Shown: positions 44,640-56,617, counted from the stretch's first letter. The stretch: DNA of 64,000 nucleotides from Guillardia theta CCMP2712 (GCF_000315625.1 NW_005434631.1:260957-324956), one strand, 5' to 3'. Notes: generated by a model not told the origin, from the sequence alone. A program made the numbers and translations.

Positions 44640-45530
44640 CGATGCCGCGGGGTCGGGCGTGTCAGCAGGCAACGGTTACCGGAGAGAGAGCAGCCGGTGG
44701 CAAGGTCGCGGAGGCCGGGCGGAGAGGACGTGACAGCTCAGTGTGCGGGCCCGCCGAACGGTAACCAGCGGCTGCTCAATTGGCACGAGCCACACTGCCG
44801 CAGCTCCGACAGCTCCGAGTCGCTGGGTCCGCCGATGATCCAAGACTCTCAGTCCCGGAGTCCGATCTTGAATCGGCGAACTTGGAAACCGCCGCCGCAG
44901 CCCGGCAGCGCGCCGGGAGGCTCATGTTCGGAGCCTGCAGGCTGGCGCGGGCTCGGATGACGGTCACAGTGCTCAGCGCCGGGCGGCCGCAAGAGCGATC
45001 AGATAACACGGTCCGCTGACGGTATGCGCCGTTCCGCCGCCGACCCGAGTCCGATCATCCGATCGCCGCTGATGCCCGCCGGGCATCACTGACGTCGGAG
45101 CCTCCGAGCGCGGCCAGTGGTACCGCACCGGGTCCGATCGGACTCCCCGCCGGACTGGGAGGGCTCCGAGTCCGGGCCGATGAAGTCAATAAACTTGAAA
45201 GTTAGCCGTAGTTCGGACTAAGTCAGTTCAACGGTCACCGGGTTCAACGGTTAGTTCCGCCGCCCGGCCGGCACTGGGCATACCGTACCTAATAGGGCCG
45301 CCTAGTACCGTACGGTCGTACGGCCGGGCGTGGCCGCGGCGCCGGCGCAATCGGGGAGTCACGGCGGCAGGCGGGCGCCGACCGTGCGGCCGAACCAGCA
45401 CTGGCATGCCCGGCCAGTCACTGAGTCATGATCCGAATGGGCCCCGGGGGCCGATCGGCCGGGGCTACGGCACTGCCGCATGAGCAATGATAGCGACGGT
45501 CGATCACCTAGTACCACTGAGATGTCATGG
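44640..45530. repeat. Largest GC-rich island
   Basis: About 0.9 kb of GC-rich sequence with many CCGATC, TCCGAGT and CCGGGC words and TCACTGAGTCA at 45418-45428. It begins within about 100 bp of the previous stop. No ORF has a believable translation. Confidence 0.6.
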
Positions 45531-46176
45531 TCACACGCCCCGCCCGTCCGTTACGGCCAGTAAACTTGGCAAGGCTACCGTCGCAAAACTTGAAACTCCG
45601 AGCCGTCCCGACGGGGATAAAACCTTGCCAAGGAAGGTACACCCCGTTTGAGAGAAAGAGACAAAAGGAACTAAGGTGGGGTCTATGCAGGGAGAAATAA
45701 GGGGTCACCGGGTGGTTTCCAATGCCAGATAGCAGCACCGTGTCCCCTCTGCTAGCATCATTGATGACGATGCGATGCGGTTCGCAGCACGTGTGTGACA
45801 TGCGTGTAGTCAAAAGGTCGGGGTTAAGAGAGTTGCTGACCCTCTAGAAGTCTCAACGAATTCCAAAAAGAGTGTTTTGAATCCATTGCATGTCCAAGAT
45901 GCCTCAAATCTGAGGATCACACTGCTTGGGAAGAAGACGTCTGTCAGCAGACTTGTCTCGAGGGTGGGGTGGGTAGCTCTATAACGATAACCCCATGTTT
46001 TAAGGGTTTTCTTGAGTCAAAAGGAGGGGTAAGCGAAATGTTCTTTCCTAGGCTGAGGTTAATAATATCTGATGTAACTGCGACGAAGGGGATCGTAGAA
46101 GAGAAGAGAACGAGGAGGAGAGGCGGGAAGTAAAGTTTACAGTGTAAGAAAATACACGACAGGAGCACACGATTCT
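45531..46176. other. Intergenic between GC island and RWP-RK gene
   Basis: Ordinary-composition DNA with a GGGTGGGGTGGGTAG run at 45962-45976. No gene seen; the 3' end should hold the RWP-RK promoter. Confidence 0.4.
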
Positions 46177-47109
46177 ATGATGGGAGATGAGCATAACGAG
46201 GGGAAAATGGGGCTTTTGTGTGGTGCACTGAGAAGCTTTAGGACGAATCAACTGTTCCTTATTGTTCGATTTCTGTTCAATGATTTTCTCTCTTCCATGC
46301 AGGCTCGGATTTGCAAAGGACGTACCAAGACCAAGCTTCGATCATGCAGAACTCTGTCCAGATCTATCCCAGAAGGAAGCAAGGAGAATCTGGAAAAGCT
46401 GGGGCTGTTTTCCTCACGCAAACAGACATACAAAACTTGTATCATCTTCGCCTGGAAGACGCGGCAAAACACGTGGTAAATTTGACGTATGCGCATCATT
46501 TCTCAATCTCACAAACGAACAGGGAATTTCTCTTACTGCATTTCGAAATGCTTGCAGAAGGCTCGGCGTTGTGAAGTGGCCCTATTCTCGACACCGAGAA
46601 AATCTCAACGAGGAGAGCGCTAACGACGATGAGTTGATAGGTGACGAGACATTTGTTCTCACATGGACACTAACATCTCGACACAAGTTGATCAGCCTAT
46701 CATGTCACCACACTCCCATGCTCCATCCTGGTCTGCATCGCCCTTTGCTGATTCAATGCCTCGAGATTCATCGATCCGATCTGATACCTTCCCGCACATG
46801 CTTCATTCGTCTCCCTCCTCCTCTGATTCCACGGCGCTTCCATCCTCCTTCTCGTCTTCTTTCACCCCACTCATCGCAAACAACGCACCAGCAGCAAGCT
46901 CCTCCTTCACATATCTCCATCTGGGATCGGAAGCGAGGGGTAGAGGGGATGGGGAACCCATGCAGGGGCTTGATGGCCCATCGAAGACGGAGGAGCCAGA
47001 CGGGGGAAGGAAGGGAGAGGAGATGTTCTCTCAGGCAGACGAGGTGGTGCCCCTATGCTCTAGCTTCATCGAGTGGTACGTGCGAACCGGCGAGAGCGAC
47101 GACGTGTAA
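46177..47109 (+). CDS. RWP-RK domain transcription factor
   Basis: The RWP-RK motif spans two exons: LTQTDIQNLYHLRLEDAAKH plus V, then after a short GT-AG intron GISLTAFRNACRRLGVVKWP plus YSR. It fits the family pattern of helix, AAK.LG.s.T, C+.LG+.+WP. In plants and algae these proteins control nitrogen responses or gamete programmes. A 47-nt intron (GTGACG to CACAAG) then leads to a Ser/Pro-rich C-terminus (HAPSWSASPFADSMPRDSS) that ends SSFIEWYVRTGESDDV at 47109. The start is uncertain: ATG 46177 needs an 85-nt intron with a GTGGTG donor, and ATG 46344 is the first in-frame start in exon 2. Core His/Trp positions are intact, though the RWPxRK signature reads KWPYSR. Confidence 0.82.
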
Positions 47110-47487
47110 TGTTATCGGGAGATGATATGGGCTCGGACTGCTGTGATGGGAAGGGAGAGCAGTCGACGGCTGCGTGACGAATTGAGTTTCCAACTTGTGG
47201 GGATTGAGGGGATCTTGAGGCCATCGTGTGGGAAGAGAGACGCCTGTGAACGTGTCGCCGTTAGCCTCGTTTCACTTGAGCACATCTTAACTTAGAAATA
47301 AACTTGTGGAATAGAATTGAGACATCTGGGCCCTTGCGCACTGCTGAGGAGAGGAGGAGCGAACAGAGCTTGTCTTACTGTACACGTTCTTGACTTTTGC
47401 CAGCCCACATCTTGACGACGGTCAGCGCTGACAGAGCTCAAGAAAGCAGAAAGAGTCGTCATCGGGTGCCAGCCCTGGGGTTTCGAG
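47110..47487. other. Convergent intergenic region
   Basis: Between the RWP-RK stop and the PPR stop. Nothing recognised. GAAATAAACTTG near 47297 is a possible polyadenylation region for the plus gene. Confidence 0.35.
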
Positions 47488-50400
47488 TCAATGAGCACAT
47501 GTCCCAGGCACTTTCCCCTCACCGTCACTTGTAATGAGAGAGAAGATGCGATGGGCGGCTTCAAGGTCTCTGACGACAAGGAGAGAAGTGAGCGAGGGGA
47601 GCAACAGGCAGTCTCTCACCCTCTCCGAGCAAACCCCCGTATCACCGCATTGTAACATGTCAAGTCGGCAGGAGGGATCCGCGTTCGGGTACCGCTCGCT
47701 GTCTGCACGTGGAGGAGCTTGCCGTTACTGCGCATGCTCTCTGCCGAACCTCGCATGCGGTTGAAGAGACTCAGAGCTTCCTCGTCGCAGTCGGAGGAGA
47801 TGAGAGCCTCTAGCACATTCAGCCATCCTTCTAGCGGAATTTCCATCTCCTTCCTGATGGGAGTCAAGTTTACGCTGATAGGAGTGCAGTAGAGGAGGGA
47901 GAGGCAGTGCTGAAAGGCAGTGGTGGGAGAGGTACCTGAGGCAAGAAGTCTGAAGTCGGATAAAGACGTCATGCACCCTCTCCATGGACCGACAACGTTG
48001 ACAAGCTTTCATCAATTGCATGCACGTCCTGTCAGTGAAAAAGCTACTGTCAGCGTTCTCCTGCACTCTTCCCGCACTCTCCTCGCTCACTTCCTACCCA
48101 TCCTTCCTCTCCTCTCCTCTCCTCTCCCCTCCTCTCCCCTCGCCTCCTCTCGCCTCCTCTCCTCGCCACTCACTGTGGTGAAGGAATCGCCTTCTCCGCG
48201 TCCATCAGCCTCAGCGCTTGATCAACTCGCTAAGACGCGGCAAGTGAGCAGAGAGATCGAGCTGCAGTCAGCCGTCACCTCGAAGCTCAACCCTCCTCCG
48301 TCGCTCCTCTGGATCGCAACTGACATGGCTCGCACTGCAAGAGCAGGATCAGTGAGCGAGGCTGTAGGGTAAGAACAAAGGTGAAGAACGATGTGGCGTG
48401 TAGTGAAGGAGAGTAGGAAGGATTGAGCAGAAGCAGGAGCAGGAGTATGAGGAAGTAGGAAGGAGGGGAGGAGCCACGTCGGCAACCAAGTAGCGATAGG
48501 ATCGCACCCAAGGCATCGAGCGACGTCACATCCAGCGGGACTGCTAGCTGCTGCATGCGGACAAAAGTCTGGATGGCATCCTTGACCCTGCCTCGCTGTG
48601 CTGAGAGGTAGATGTAGGAGTTGTAGCTCTTGGTGAAGTGCTGGAGACTTTGTCTGTCGCGCTGCTCGAAGCTCTCCCGGAAGTTTGCTTCGAGGAAGGA
48701 CAGGACCCTCCCCGGCATCTGGTCATAGAGGACTTCCTCCTTGAGCTCCCACAGGACCTCCCGGGTGAGCATGTGGTAGTAGTAGTGCCTGCCTTTCCTG
48801 TCCTTGGCGCTCCTCCAAAAGAGCGAGGACCAGCGATACGCTTCCTGGCTCGGCTAGTGAATGCGAGAGAGGCAATGAGAGCAGAGGAGGGGAGTATGGA
48901 CGTAGGTTGAGCAAGGAAGGATATGACGAGATAGAGGAAGTCCGGAGGGCAGGAAGACGAGGGAGGGGAAGGAGGGGAGGAGCAAGGAGATACCACGAGA
49001 CACTCCAGCATGAAAGGAGTGACGAGCTCTTGAGCTTCATACGAGCGATCGAGCTCCTCCTTCACCCTCGAGGGAATCCCCGTCATGCTGAACACGCACA
49101 GCATGGCGTTTCTGATGTCTTTGTCCACGAGGTTTCTGCGTCATCATCACTTCCTCAATGCTCTTCCCCCTGCCTCCCCCGCCACCTCCGCGTCCCCCCC
49201 CATCCCCCGCCTCCTCGTACCTCTCCTGTGCTTCAGCAAACAGACTTTCAGCAAGGCGAATGTCTCGGAGGCGCGCACAGGCGAGGAGCATGGAGCTGTA
49301 GAGAGAGGGGTCGAGGCTGTCGCGAGGGGACAAGGTCCGGATCTGCTTCAGGCAGCTCTGAGCCTCCTCTATGTGATCCAACTGAGAGTGGAGGAGGAGG
49401 AGAGCTTTGACGGCTGAGACGGGAGGAACTTTCCCCTCCTGCTCGCATCGATCGATCATGTCCCTGGTGATGCCAAGCCTCGTCTTGAGGTCGCGGATCC
49501 TGAAGTTGGTGTGTCTCATTCCAACGGCAGTTACAAGTGAGCCTCACCGTTCCAACTCTTGTATCTCTATCACATCTTCACACAGAACGACTGCTGTCGC
49601 TCCCTTTGCTCTCTCCTTCTTCTCCTCCTCCAGCCCATCTGCTGTGCTCGCATGCCTTCCACCCAAACCTCGCAGTTCACCATCCTTCGTCCTCTCCTCA
49701 ACTGAACGGACCACAGGCGGCTGCTGCTCCAGTCCTCGAGACTGCCAGAGGAATCAGGTGCAGCAAGAGGTGAAGGAGGACTAGCAGGAGACCTGCCGGA
49801 CGAGCGAAGCGTCATCGGCGAGCTCGTTGAGCGTGAGCTTCTCGGAGATCCGAGCGACGAGGGAGGAGAAGAAGGACTTGGAGACTGAGGGCTTCACGCG
49901 GGCAAGCACGCGATCAATCTCTGCTATGCTGCTCGATGGGCCCAAAGTCAGACAGGAGGAGGAGAGAGGAGTCCCGGCAGCAAGCACCTGGAAGCGCTCG
50001 AAATCATCACGTCGATATGCTTCTCGTTCACAGCTCCCGAGGCGCACAACCCTTCGAAGAGAGCACATGCTCGAGCTCGATCTGCTCCTCGCAGCCTCTC
50101 CAACAAGTTCGGAGGCATCGCATCCTCCCCTCCCTTTCCCCTCACTGGGACCGTCGGGGCCTCCACCTTTAGTGGCCCCTCAGTCTCCTGGGTGACTCCC
50201 CTGACCTTCTCCTTGGCCCTCGCGCGCTGAGATTCTGCGGCACTTCATCATCATCCCGCCATGTCCAAGGAAGCAGATAGCTCAGAGGAGACACAGCAAG
50301 ACTGAGAGAGGCAGGAGGGACACACGCCAGCATCACAGCATGCGATTGCGCGAACCAGGAGCAGCGGCAGGAGCAGCGGCAGGAGCAGCGGCAGGAGTAG

Positions 50401-51232
50401 CAGGAGCAGCAGGAGGAGGCTGCCACTGCACGCCTCCATCAGGGCGGGAGTAATAGGATCTCTTGCGAGGAGTCTTGGTGACGTGTTGGGCCCATCCTGG
50501 AGGTAGGATCGGCTGCATGGCGGTGAGAACCCTCTGCGCTCCAAACGGTTCCCACACCTTCTTGTTCTCCTTGCCCGGCACTAGCGCTGGTTTGACTGCA
50601 ACTTCACCTGCTGGAGCAGCTCCAGGGGGGTAGAGAGGAGACTGGGGAGGGGGAGGAGTCAAGACTGCCGTCATGCTGAAGATGGTCTCGCACCTCGACA
50701 AGTTGTTGGCTGAGAGCTTTAGAAGGTAACTTGAGATCTCTCTCGTCCTCTGGTTGCCCCGTCACTTGCAAGGATCGCGTCATACCAGGGCCCAGTCACC
50801 TTCTTGACAGCTGATCGTCGACCTGCTTCTGTGGGCGGGAAACAAACTCAGTTCGACGGTGTCTGCATGCCAGCTGGAGATCCGACGATACCTGTCGGCT
50901 CGAAAGTCGTCGTCGTTGCTCTTGAAGAGGTCGCGCTTCAGCTTCGCTCCTACGGACCTGCAGGTGCGCATGAGCAAGAGTACACGCCCGAGTCAGCTCA
51001 GAGTTTCCTCCTCTCCCTTCTCATCTCGTCGAACATCTCGTACGTCGTGAGGTCTGGAACAAAAATGAGCGTCAAGCACAGAGGGAGGAGAGGGTTCTCG
51101 GGCGAGCACACAGATAGCAGGTGACGGGGGCTTCTCACCTGGTCTGCTGCTTGTCAGGCTGCCAACCAACATGCTTGTCTCCATCATCGTCATCAGCAGC
51201 ACCAACACTAGCCCCGACCTCCATGGTCTCAT
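47488..51232 (-). CDS. PPR protein with a WW-like module and N-terminal signal
   Basis: Multi-exon. The start MRPWRSGLVLVLLMTMMETS is signal-peptide-like, consistent with export or complex-plastid targeting. The next exons give DLTTYEMFDEMRRERR, SVGAKLKRDLFKSNDDDF, AVKKVTGPWYDAILAS and YLLKLSANNLSRCETIF, then Pro/Ala-rich sequence with LPPGWAQHVTKTPRKRSYYS and GGVQWQPP, which has both tryptophans and the aromatic pair of a WW domain. PPR-type repeats follow: RACALFEGLCASGAVNEKHI; SSMLLACARLRDIRLAESLF; YNSYIYLSAQRGRVKDAIQT; MQLMKACQRCRSMERVHDVF; WLNVLEALISSDCDEEALSL; and RDLEAAHRIFSLI. Likely an organellar RNA-binding protein. Exon links were followed through the 5' half but not across every intron, so two adjacent genes remain possible. 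Confidence 0.7.
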
Positions 51233-51813
51233 CGATCTCAGGGCAGCGCAATAAACTGAGCCCGCCCAGCCGGACCGCCCCCGGCCCGGCCCGGCCCGGC
51301 AATGCCGGGGGCCGGCCGCTGCCCGCCCGGGCTGGCCGCAGCCACTGAGGTTGTACCCCGGGCCCGGGGAAGATTCGGGAGGACCGGGATACTGTTACTG
51401 AGGGTGTGAAGGGGACCTAAAGCCTTGAAGCGACAAGGTGAAAATCTAGAGGCCTCGAACTTGAAGCCGTTTGAAAGTCATCACTCACCGAGTACGTGGT
51501 ACTGAAAAGTGTAGGTACGTCCGGATACGTACCGGGGTCATGGGGGCTCGGGGGAGGGGTGGAAGGAAGTCATTATGGGCGGGATGTGATGGCCGTGAGC
51601 CAAGAGCCGCGACCTTGCAACCTTTGCAGGAAAAAAGAATTGGTCTAACAACTGTGCTACTATGCTCTTGTAAAGTGTCCCACCCAGCTTTGTTCTGCTG
51701 CCAACCAACGATCGTCTGCGTGACACCCAGGCTGGACAAAGAGATCGCAAGCTCCTCGGTTCACTGATCTACTTCATCTCTCTCGCGTCCTCCTATCGTA
51801 GCTGCTGATCGCC
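51233..51813. other. Divergent intergenic region with GC-rich block
   Basis: 51260-51370 is GC-rich with tandem CCCGG units (near 51282-51300). The rest shows no gene. It should contain the PPR and AMT promoters; CTCATCTACTTCATC-type sequence precedes the AMT ATG. Confidence 0.4.
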
Positions 51814-53342
51814 ATGACGACCCTCACAGTGCTAGACCTGCAGAAGAAGGTGGAATTGCTTACATCGCAACTGCAAACGATGGAGGCAAATTACAATGAA
51901 ACCAAGACAAGCATAGAAAACAATTCAAGAGATTTAGACATTGCATGGCTACTCTTATGCGGTATGGATTATGTTGCTGGCTCTCCTGCAAACTGACTAT
52001 TGATGCAGGAAGTTTGGTATTCTTTATGCAGGCAGGTTTCGCTATGCTCGAAGCCGGTGTCGTGAATTCTCGGAATGTGATTAATATCTTGTACAAGAAC
52101 ATCATGGACGCATCCATTGGATGCGTCTGCTTTTGGCTGGTTGGGTACGGCTTCGCCTACGGGACTACGGCGGGAGGTTTCATCGGCACTGACAACTTTG
52201 CCATATCATCCATCTACAACGGAGCAGGAGAGGGCGGCTCCGATGGATGGGAGGGCTTCTTCTTCCAGTTTGCATTTGCTGGCACAGCTGCAACCATCGT
52301 GTCTGGATCGGTAGCGGAGAGATTCAAGTTCGAGGCCTACCTGGTGTACTCCGGAGTTTGCACGGCCTTCATCTACCCGGTCATCGTCCACTGGGTGTGG
52401 GGGTCTGGGTTCTTGTCGGCCTGGGGGGCGAGGCCAGACGCCGACGGCAACGCGCGTCCTCTGCTGTCAGGAACTTCGACCTCTAATGGGGTGATCGACT
52501 TCGCGGGGTCGGGAGTTGTGCACTTGGTCGGCGGCGTGTCGGGCCTGATGGGTGCGATCCTCGTCGGTCCTCGCAAAGGGCGCTTTGATAGCGACGGGAA
52601 GCCGAAAGCGCAACGTCCTCACAACACGACTCTGATGGCGCTGGGAACCACCATCCTCTGGTTCGGTTGGTATGGCTTCAACTGCGGGTCGACTCTCGCC
52701 CTCTCCGGAGGAGCCGCAAACGTCGCTGGCAAAGTCGCTGTCACCACAACCATCTCAGCTGCTGCTGGTTGTCTGATGGCCACCATCATCTCGCGCTTCT
52801 TGGAGGGGACGTTTGACATCGGGCTGGCGCTGAATGGAATCCTAGCAGCCCTTGTGGGCATCACTGCCAACTGCTCAGTGGTGAATCCATGGATGGCGTT
52901 CCTCATTGGAATCATCAGCGCATGGATCTACTACGGGGCATCGAAGCTGCTGCTCAAGCTCAGGATTGACGACCCTCTCGACGCTTTCCCCATCCATGGA
53001 GCCTGCGGCTTCTGGGGACTTCTCGCTACGGGAATCTTCTGCACAGATGCAAATGTGCAGTATGCGGCCTATCCCAACGTCAACGACGCGTGTGGGCGGG
53101 GAGAACAGTTTGCTGTCCAGCTCATCGGCGGTCTTGTCATCGTTGCATGGGCCAGTGTGATGTCAGGCCTCACCTTTCTCGTCATGAAATTCGTTGTGGG
53201 GCTGCGTGTGAGCTCTGAGATCGAAGAAGCGGGTCTCGATATCTCAGAGCATGGAATCGGTGCCTACGCCAACGAGCTGACGAAAGTGTTTCCCTCCCCT
53301 GTGAGCGATGAGGTAACAAAGGTGCAAGTGTCCTATGAGTGA
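51814..53342 (+). CDS. AMT1: Ammonium transporter, AMT1 type
   Basis: Two exons, 51814-51961 and 52009-53342, with a 47-nt intron inside the first membrane helix; 493 aa. Conducts ammonium across a membrane. Seen: a coiled-coil-like N-terminus (LQKKVELLTSQLQTMEANYN), then LVFFMQAGFAMLEAGVVNSR, the first pore His in VIVHWVWGSGFLSAWG, the AMT signature DFAGSGVVHLVGGVSGLMGA, LWFGWYGFNCGSTLALSGG, the second pore His in FPIHGACGFWGLLATG, and a cytosolic tail with ISEHGIGAYANELTKVF. That is the full set of conserved elements; about 11 membrane helices. The AYANE tail resembles the AMT1 regulatory region. AACAATAAAG at 53414 is a probable polyadenylation signal. Confidence 0.96.
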
Positions 53343-53788
53343 AGTGTGCGCCTCATGTAGTAGTTAACGCCAATCAGCTTTGAAATGTCTTAAAAGTGTA
53401 ACTGATGAAGAAAACAATAAAGAAATTGATATGAAAATGCTTGCAAACTGTTGTTGTCATTTTTAAAACCTAGCTAGCCCAGCAAGGACATGAATGTTGA
53501 AACTAGGTTTAAGTTCTCGATTGACCGGAGCCTCCGACGACTTCCCGGCGCCGGGCCACAGGGCCAGTGCCGTGACTGAAACCGGGCCAGACAGCTAGAA
53601 AGTCTTAGGAAGGAGTCAACGAACTCAACTCTGCGAGCTGGAGAAGAAAGAGCGAGGGAGGGGAGCGACAAGAACTTTGAGGTAGAGAGAGGGGGAGACA
53701 ACAGAGAGATGCGATGGTGCCCGCTGGTTGAGACCTTGTTCCTTGACGGTGCACATCCTTGGTTTCCTATTCGACGGAAAGAGTGCTG
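53343..53788. other. Intergenic with a short GC-rich block
   Basis: AMT 3' UTR, then about 53520-53600 GC-rich with CCGGCGCCGGGCC, then purine-rich DNA before the next start. Confidence 0.4.
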
Positions 53789-56548
53789 ATGGTGATGGTA
53801 GAAGAGATGATAGTGAAGGAGTTCAAAGTCAATCCCGTCTACCGCAGATGGTTTACAGTCATGTCAGTGGTGATTGTGATTTCTAACTTGCCTCCCACTG
53901 ATTCTCAAGCTTGCGGTCGCAAGGCTGGCGATCGGGGTTCTCGCTGCTCCTGCAGCAGCTCTGCCTCCCTTTGCGCAGCTATTGGCAGGTATGACGGGAA
54001 GTGGAAGGCAGACGTGACGCAGAGGAGAGGACTCGTTGCCGGCGAGAACTTGTTGATAGCAGTTGGTGTGCATGACCAGGGATCGACGTGTGGATCAAAC
54101 AAGATGCTACTTGAGGCTCAGCTGCGCCAGGACATGCGCATGCTTGCGATCCAAGACTCTCTTCAGGACCCTGGCCCAACGCCCTCATGCGTACAGTGCG
54201 CCTCTTTCACGTGGACGGACACGACCTCAGGAGTCTATCATGCACTGATCTTGCTGTACAATGTGGAAGGAGAAGAGAGTTTGCAGCTGGAGTTCGCGTT
54301 CGACGACTTCGTTCACGTCGGGAACGCTTCATCATCTGCCTCGTTGACCATGGAGCATGTGGCGATGGAAGGAGGAAGCGTTCGGATGCACATCAACGTC
54401 AGGAGTGAAGTCAGAGATCGATTCTTGCTCACAGTCTTCTTCACAGACATGAGCTCTCTTGCGCAATGGACAGGAATGGCCATGATACAAGTGAAGGCAG
54501 TAGAGCAGTCTGAGATCATGCGCATCAGGGCACCAGCTGGGAGACACTTTCTGGTGCTGGCGACTCTTTGTCAGCTTTCCCTCCATCCTCTCATCGATGA
54601 TCGGGAGTCGCTGGCTACTGCTTCCTGTGCTCGGGTCTGTTCCTTGGAGGAGAATGGAAGTGCGATAGACGACGTTGCTCATCACGCTCCGCCCGCAGCA
54701 TTTCCAGCTCCTCATCCTGAAGACGTCTTGTGCAGCCTTCAGCTCTACGTGACGCCTCTACAGCCCCGAGCAGGATGGCCTTTCACAATGTCAGCTGTGG
54801 CGTTGGGCTTGGTCTCAGGCTGCAGGTACAAGGTTGTCACGTCGGTTCGGTTACGACAAAACAACAATGCGGCCTTCGAAGAGAGTAAAACAGTCAACGG
54901 CTCCAACATGCCAGCTACCCTCAACTTCTCCGTCGCTTCATGCTGGCCTGGCGACATAGTAGTGAGGGTGATGCTCTACGACGACAGCGCGATGCAGTCA
55001 CAGGATTCTGTTCTCTCGATCATCTCCAGACATTTTCTCTCCGTTGCACCTTGTGAGGTTTCCTACGCCTGGTCCTCTTCGAAGCAACCTCTCTTCCTCG
55101 GGTCGATGCCCTACGGTCAATCGCCCTTGGCGGGTAATGTTCGCGTCAGTGAATGTCAGCAGGAGGAGGAGCTTAGCCTGACCCTGGCGACGTTTGCTAC
55201 TCTCGAGACGGCATCTCAACTTATCAACTCAGCAGCTCAGTGGCACCAGGAAATGGCAGTTGCTTTCTATGCTAGAAGCGCATCAGAGCATGCTGACATC
55301 TTGGCGCTCGTCCAGCAACAGCTGGGGCCATGGTTCGAGAGAAGGAACAAGTCGCTTGAGGCGACTGTACTGACGTCCTGCCCTGACCCGAGGAGTAAAG
55401 ATAAACCCCTCGACTGCCCTACCAACATGCTGCGTAAGATCGCTTGCTCAATTGCCAAGAGCAACATGGTCTTGAACGCCGACGTGGACATGCTGGCTTC
55501 GGACGAGCTCGCTGACCATATAAGGAAAGCTCGCGGGGATGGCTGGATGGGGAGGGGCGAGCTGTTGGTGATCCCGTCCTTCAGGTCGGCAGGCAGCTGG
55601 CCTCGCGCAGTGAAGACTCATTTCGATAGTCATCAACTGACGGTCAAACCTGCCGCCATCACCATGGAGGACCTCAAGGCTGCGCTGCTACGCTGTGAGC
55701 TGCTGCTCCCCCTGCTGGGCTGTGGCATGTGGTCCCCATCGACCAGATGGTCAGAGAACGCTGTCTTCCACGCCCCCACCGAGTACGGCAGGTGGATGGA
55801 GGCAGAGGAGGTATACGAGGTGGACTATCTGCTGGGTTACGAGCCTTCCTTTGTGGTGGATCGAAGGGCATGGGTAGGAGGTCAAGGAGCAGGTATGTAT
55901 GACGACCGGTTCGAGCAAGGAGGGTGGGACAAGGCATCAGTCACCTTCGAGGCCGCGTACTTGGGCTACACCTTCAAGGTGCTTCCTAAGGGCTTCCTGG
56001 TTGGCTCTTCCCCCTCCTCAGCGCGGCAGACGTCGAAGGCTCTGTCGCTGCCCCTGCCTGCGAGCAAGGATACAGGCTCTGTGGCCGCGGACCCGCACGG
56101 GCAGTGGCTGATGGAAAGGATAGTGAACAACGTCTGGACTGACACGCAGCGGAAGGTAGCGATCAGGTCGTGTGTGGTGAAGGCCTTCAAGGACACAAAC
56201 TGCGACGTTGAGCGCCTTCGGCTGGTCCCGAGCGAGGAGATGGAGCGAGTGGGAGGGGGTCACGAGCTGAAGGTCGAGCTCTTCGGGCTGCCGAGAAGCG
56301 TAGGGCTGCTCCTGTCGGTCTACAGGCCGACAAACAAGGTCGACAGAGAAGCTCTGGCGTTCCACCTCCTCCTGCCGCAAGATGAGCCGGAGGAGCCTCG
56401 CAGAGTCGTTATCACCCTGGGGAAGCTTGCTGCAGGGAGCCAAGTGCTTCGGATCGAGCTCAGGGACTTGCAAGCTAGCAAGCTGATGCAAAATCATGTT
56501 GGCGCGATCCTTGCAGCACAAGAGCACCGGTTTCTCCTCCATGCCTGA
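53789..56548 (+). CDS. LARGE/B4GAT1-like glycosyltransferase (GT49)
   Basis: Intronless, 919 aa from the first ATG; the upstream in-frame opening is TTG. A hydrophobic segment (WFTVMSVVIVISNLPP) at about residues 24-39 should be a signal or type II anchor, placing the enzyme in the secretory pathway. The N-terminal 500 residues have many Cys and Trp and beta-type repeats but no domain I can name. The C-terminal half matches GT49: CPTNMLRKIACSIAKSNMVL, the DVD metal motif in NADVDMLASDEL, LLVIPSF, AVFHAPTEYGRWMEAEEVYE, YLLGYEPSFVVDRRA, YDDRFEQGGWDK, EAAYLGYTFKVLPKGFLV. LARGE-type enzymes build beta-linked glucuronyl or related glycans. The single exon is unusual here. Confidence 0.84.
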   Translation: MVMVEEMIVKEFKVNPVYRRWFTVMSVVIVISNLPPTDSQACGRKAGDRGSRCSCSSSASLCAAIGRYDGKWKADVTQRRGLVAGENLLIAVGVHDQGSTCGSNKMLLEAQLRQDMRMLAIQDSLQDPGPTPSCVQCASFTWTDTTSGVYHALILLYNVEGEESLQLEFAFDDFVHVGNASSSASLTMEHVAMEGGSVRMHINVRSEVRDRFLLTVFFTDMSSLAQWTGMAMIQVKAVEQSEIMRIRAPAGRHFLVLATLCQLSLHPLIDDRESLATASCARVCSLEENGSAIDDVAHHAPPAAFPAPHPEDVLCSLQLYVTPLQPRAGWPFTMSAVALGLVSGCRYKVVTSVRLRQNNNAAFEESKTVNGSNMPATLNFSVASCWPGDIVVRVMLYDDSAMQSQDSVLSIISRHFLSVAPCEVSYAWSSSKQPLFLGSMPYGQSPLAGNVRVSECQQEEELSLTLATFATLETASQLINSAAQWHQEMAVAFYARSASEHADILALVQQQLGPWFERRNKSLEATVLTSCPDPRSKDKPLDCPTNMLRKIACSIAKSNMVLNADVDMLASDELADHIRKARGDGWMGRGELLVIPSFRSAGSWPRAVKTHFDSHQLTVKPAAITMEDLKAALLRCELLLPLLGCGMWSPSTRWSENAVFHAPTEYGRWMEAEEVYEVDYLLGYEPSFVVDRRAWVGGQGAGMYDDRFEQGGWDKASVTFEAAYLGYTFKVLPKGFLVGSSPSSARQTSKALSLPLPASKDTGSVAADPHGQWLMERIVNNVWTDTQRKVAIRSCVVKAFKDTNCDVERLRLVPSEEMERVGGGHELKVELFGLPRSVGLLLSVYRPTNKVDREALAFHLLLPQDEPEEPRRVVITLGKLAAGSQVLRIELRDLQASKLMQNHVGAILAAQEHRFLLHA

Positions 56549-56560
56549 CGGTGAGGCCCT

Positions 56561-56562
<2 letters not shown>

Positions 56563-56617
<55 letters not shown>

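Noticed and set aside
46262-47125. A 287-codon plus ORF overlapping the RWP-RK gene
   Set aside because: It is out of frame with the RWP-RK exons and reads through their introns; only a middle part shares frame with one exon.
52619-52915. Minus-strand ORFs opposite the ammonium transporter
   Set aside because: Antisense shadows of conserved membrane helices.
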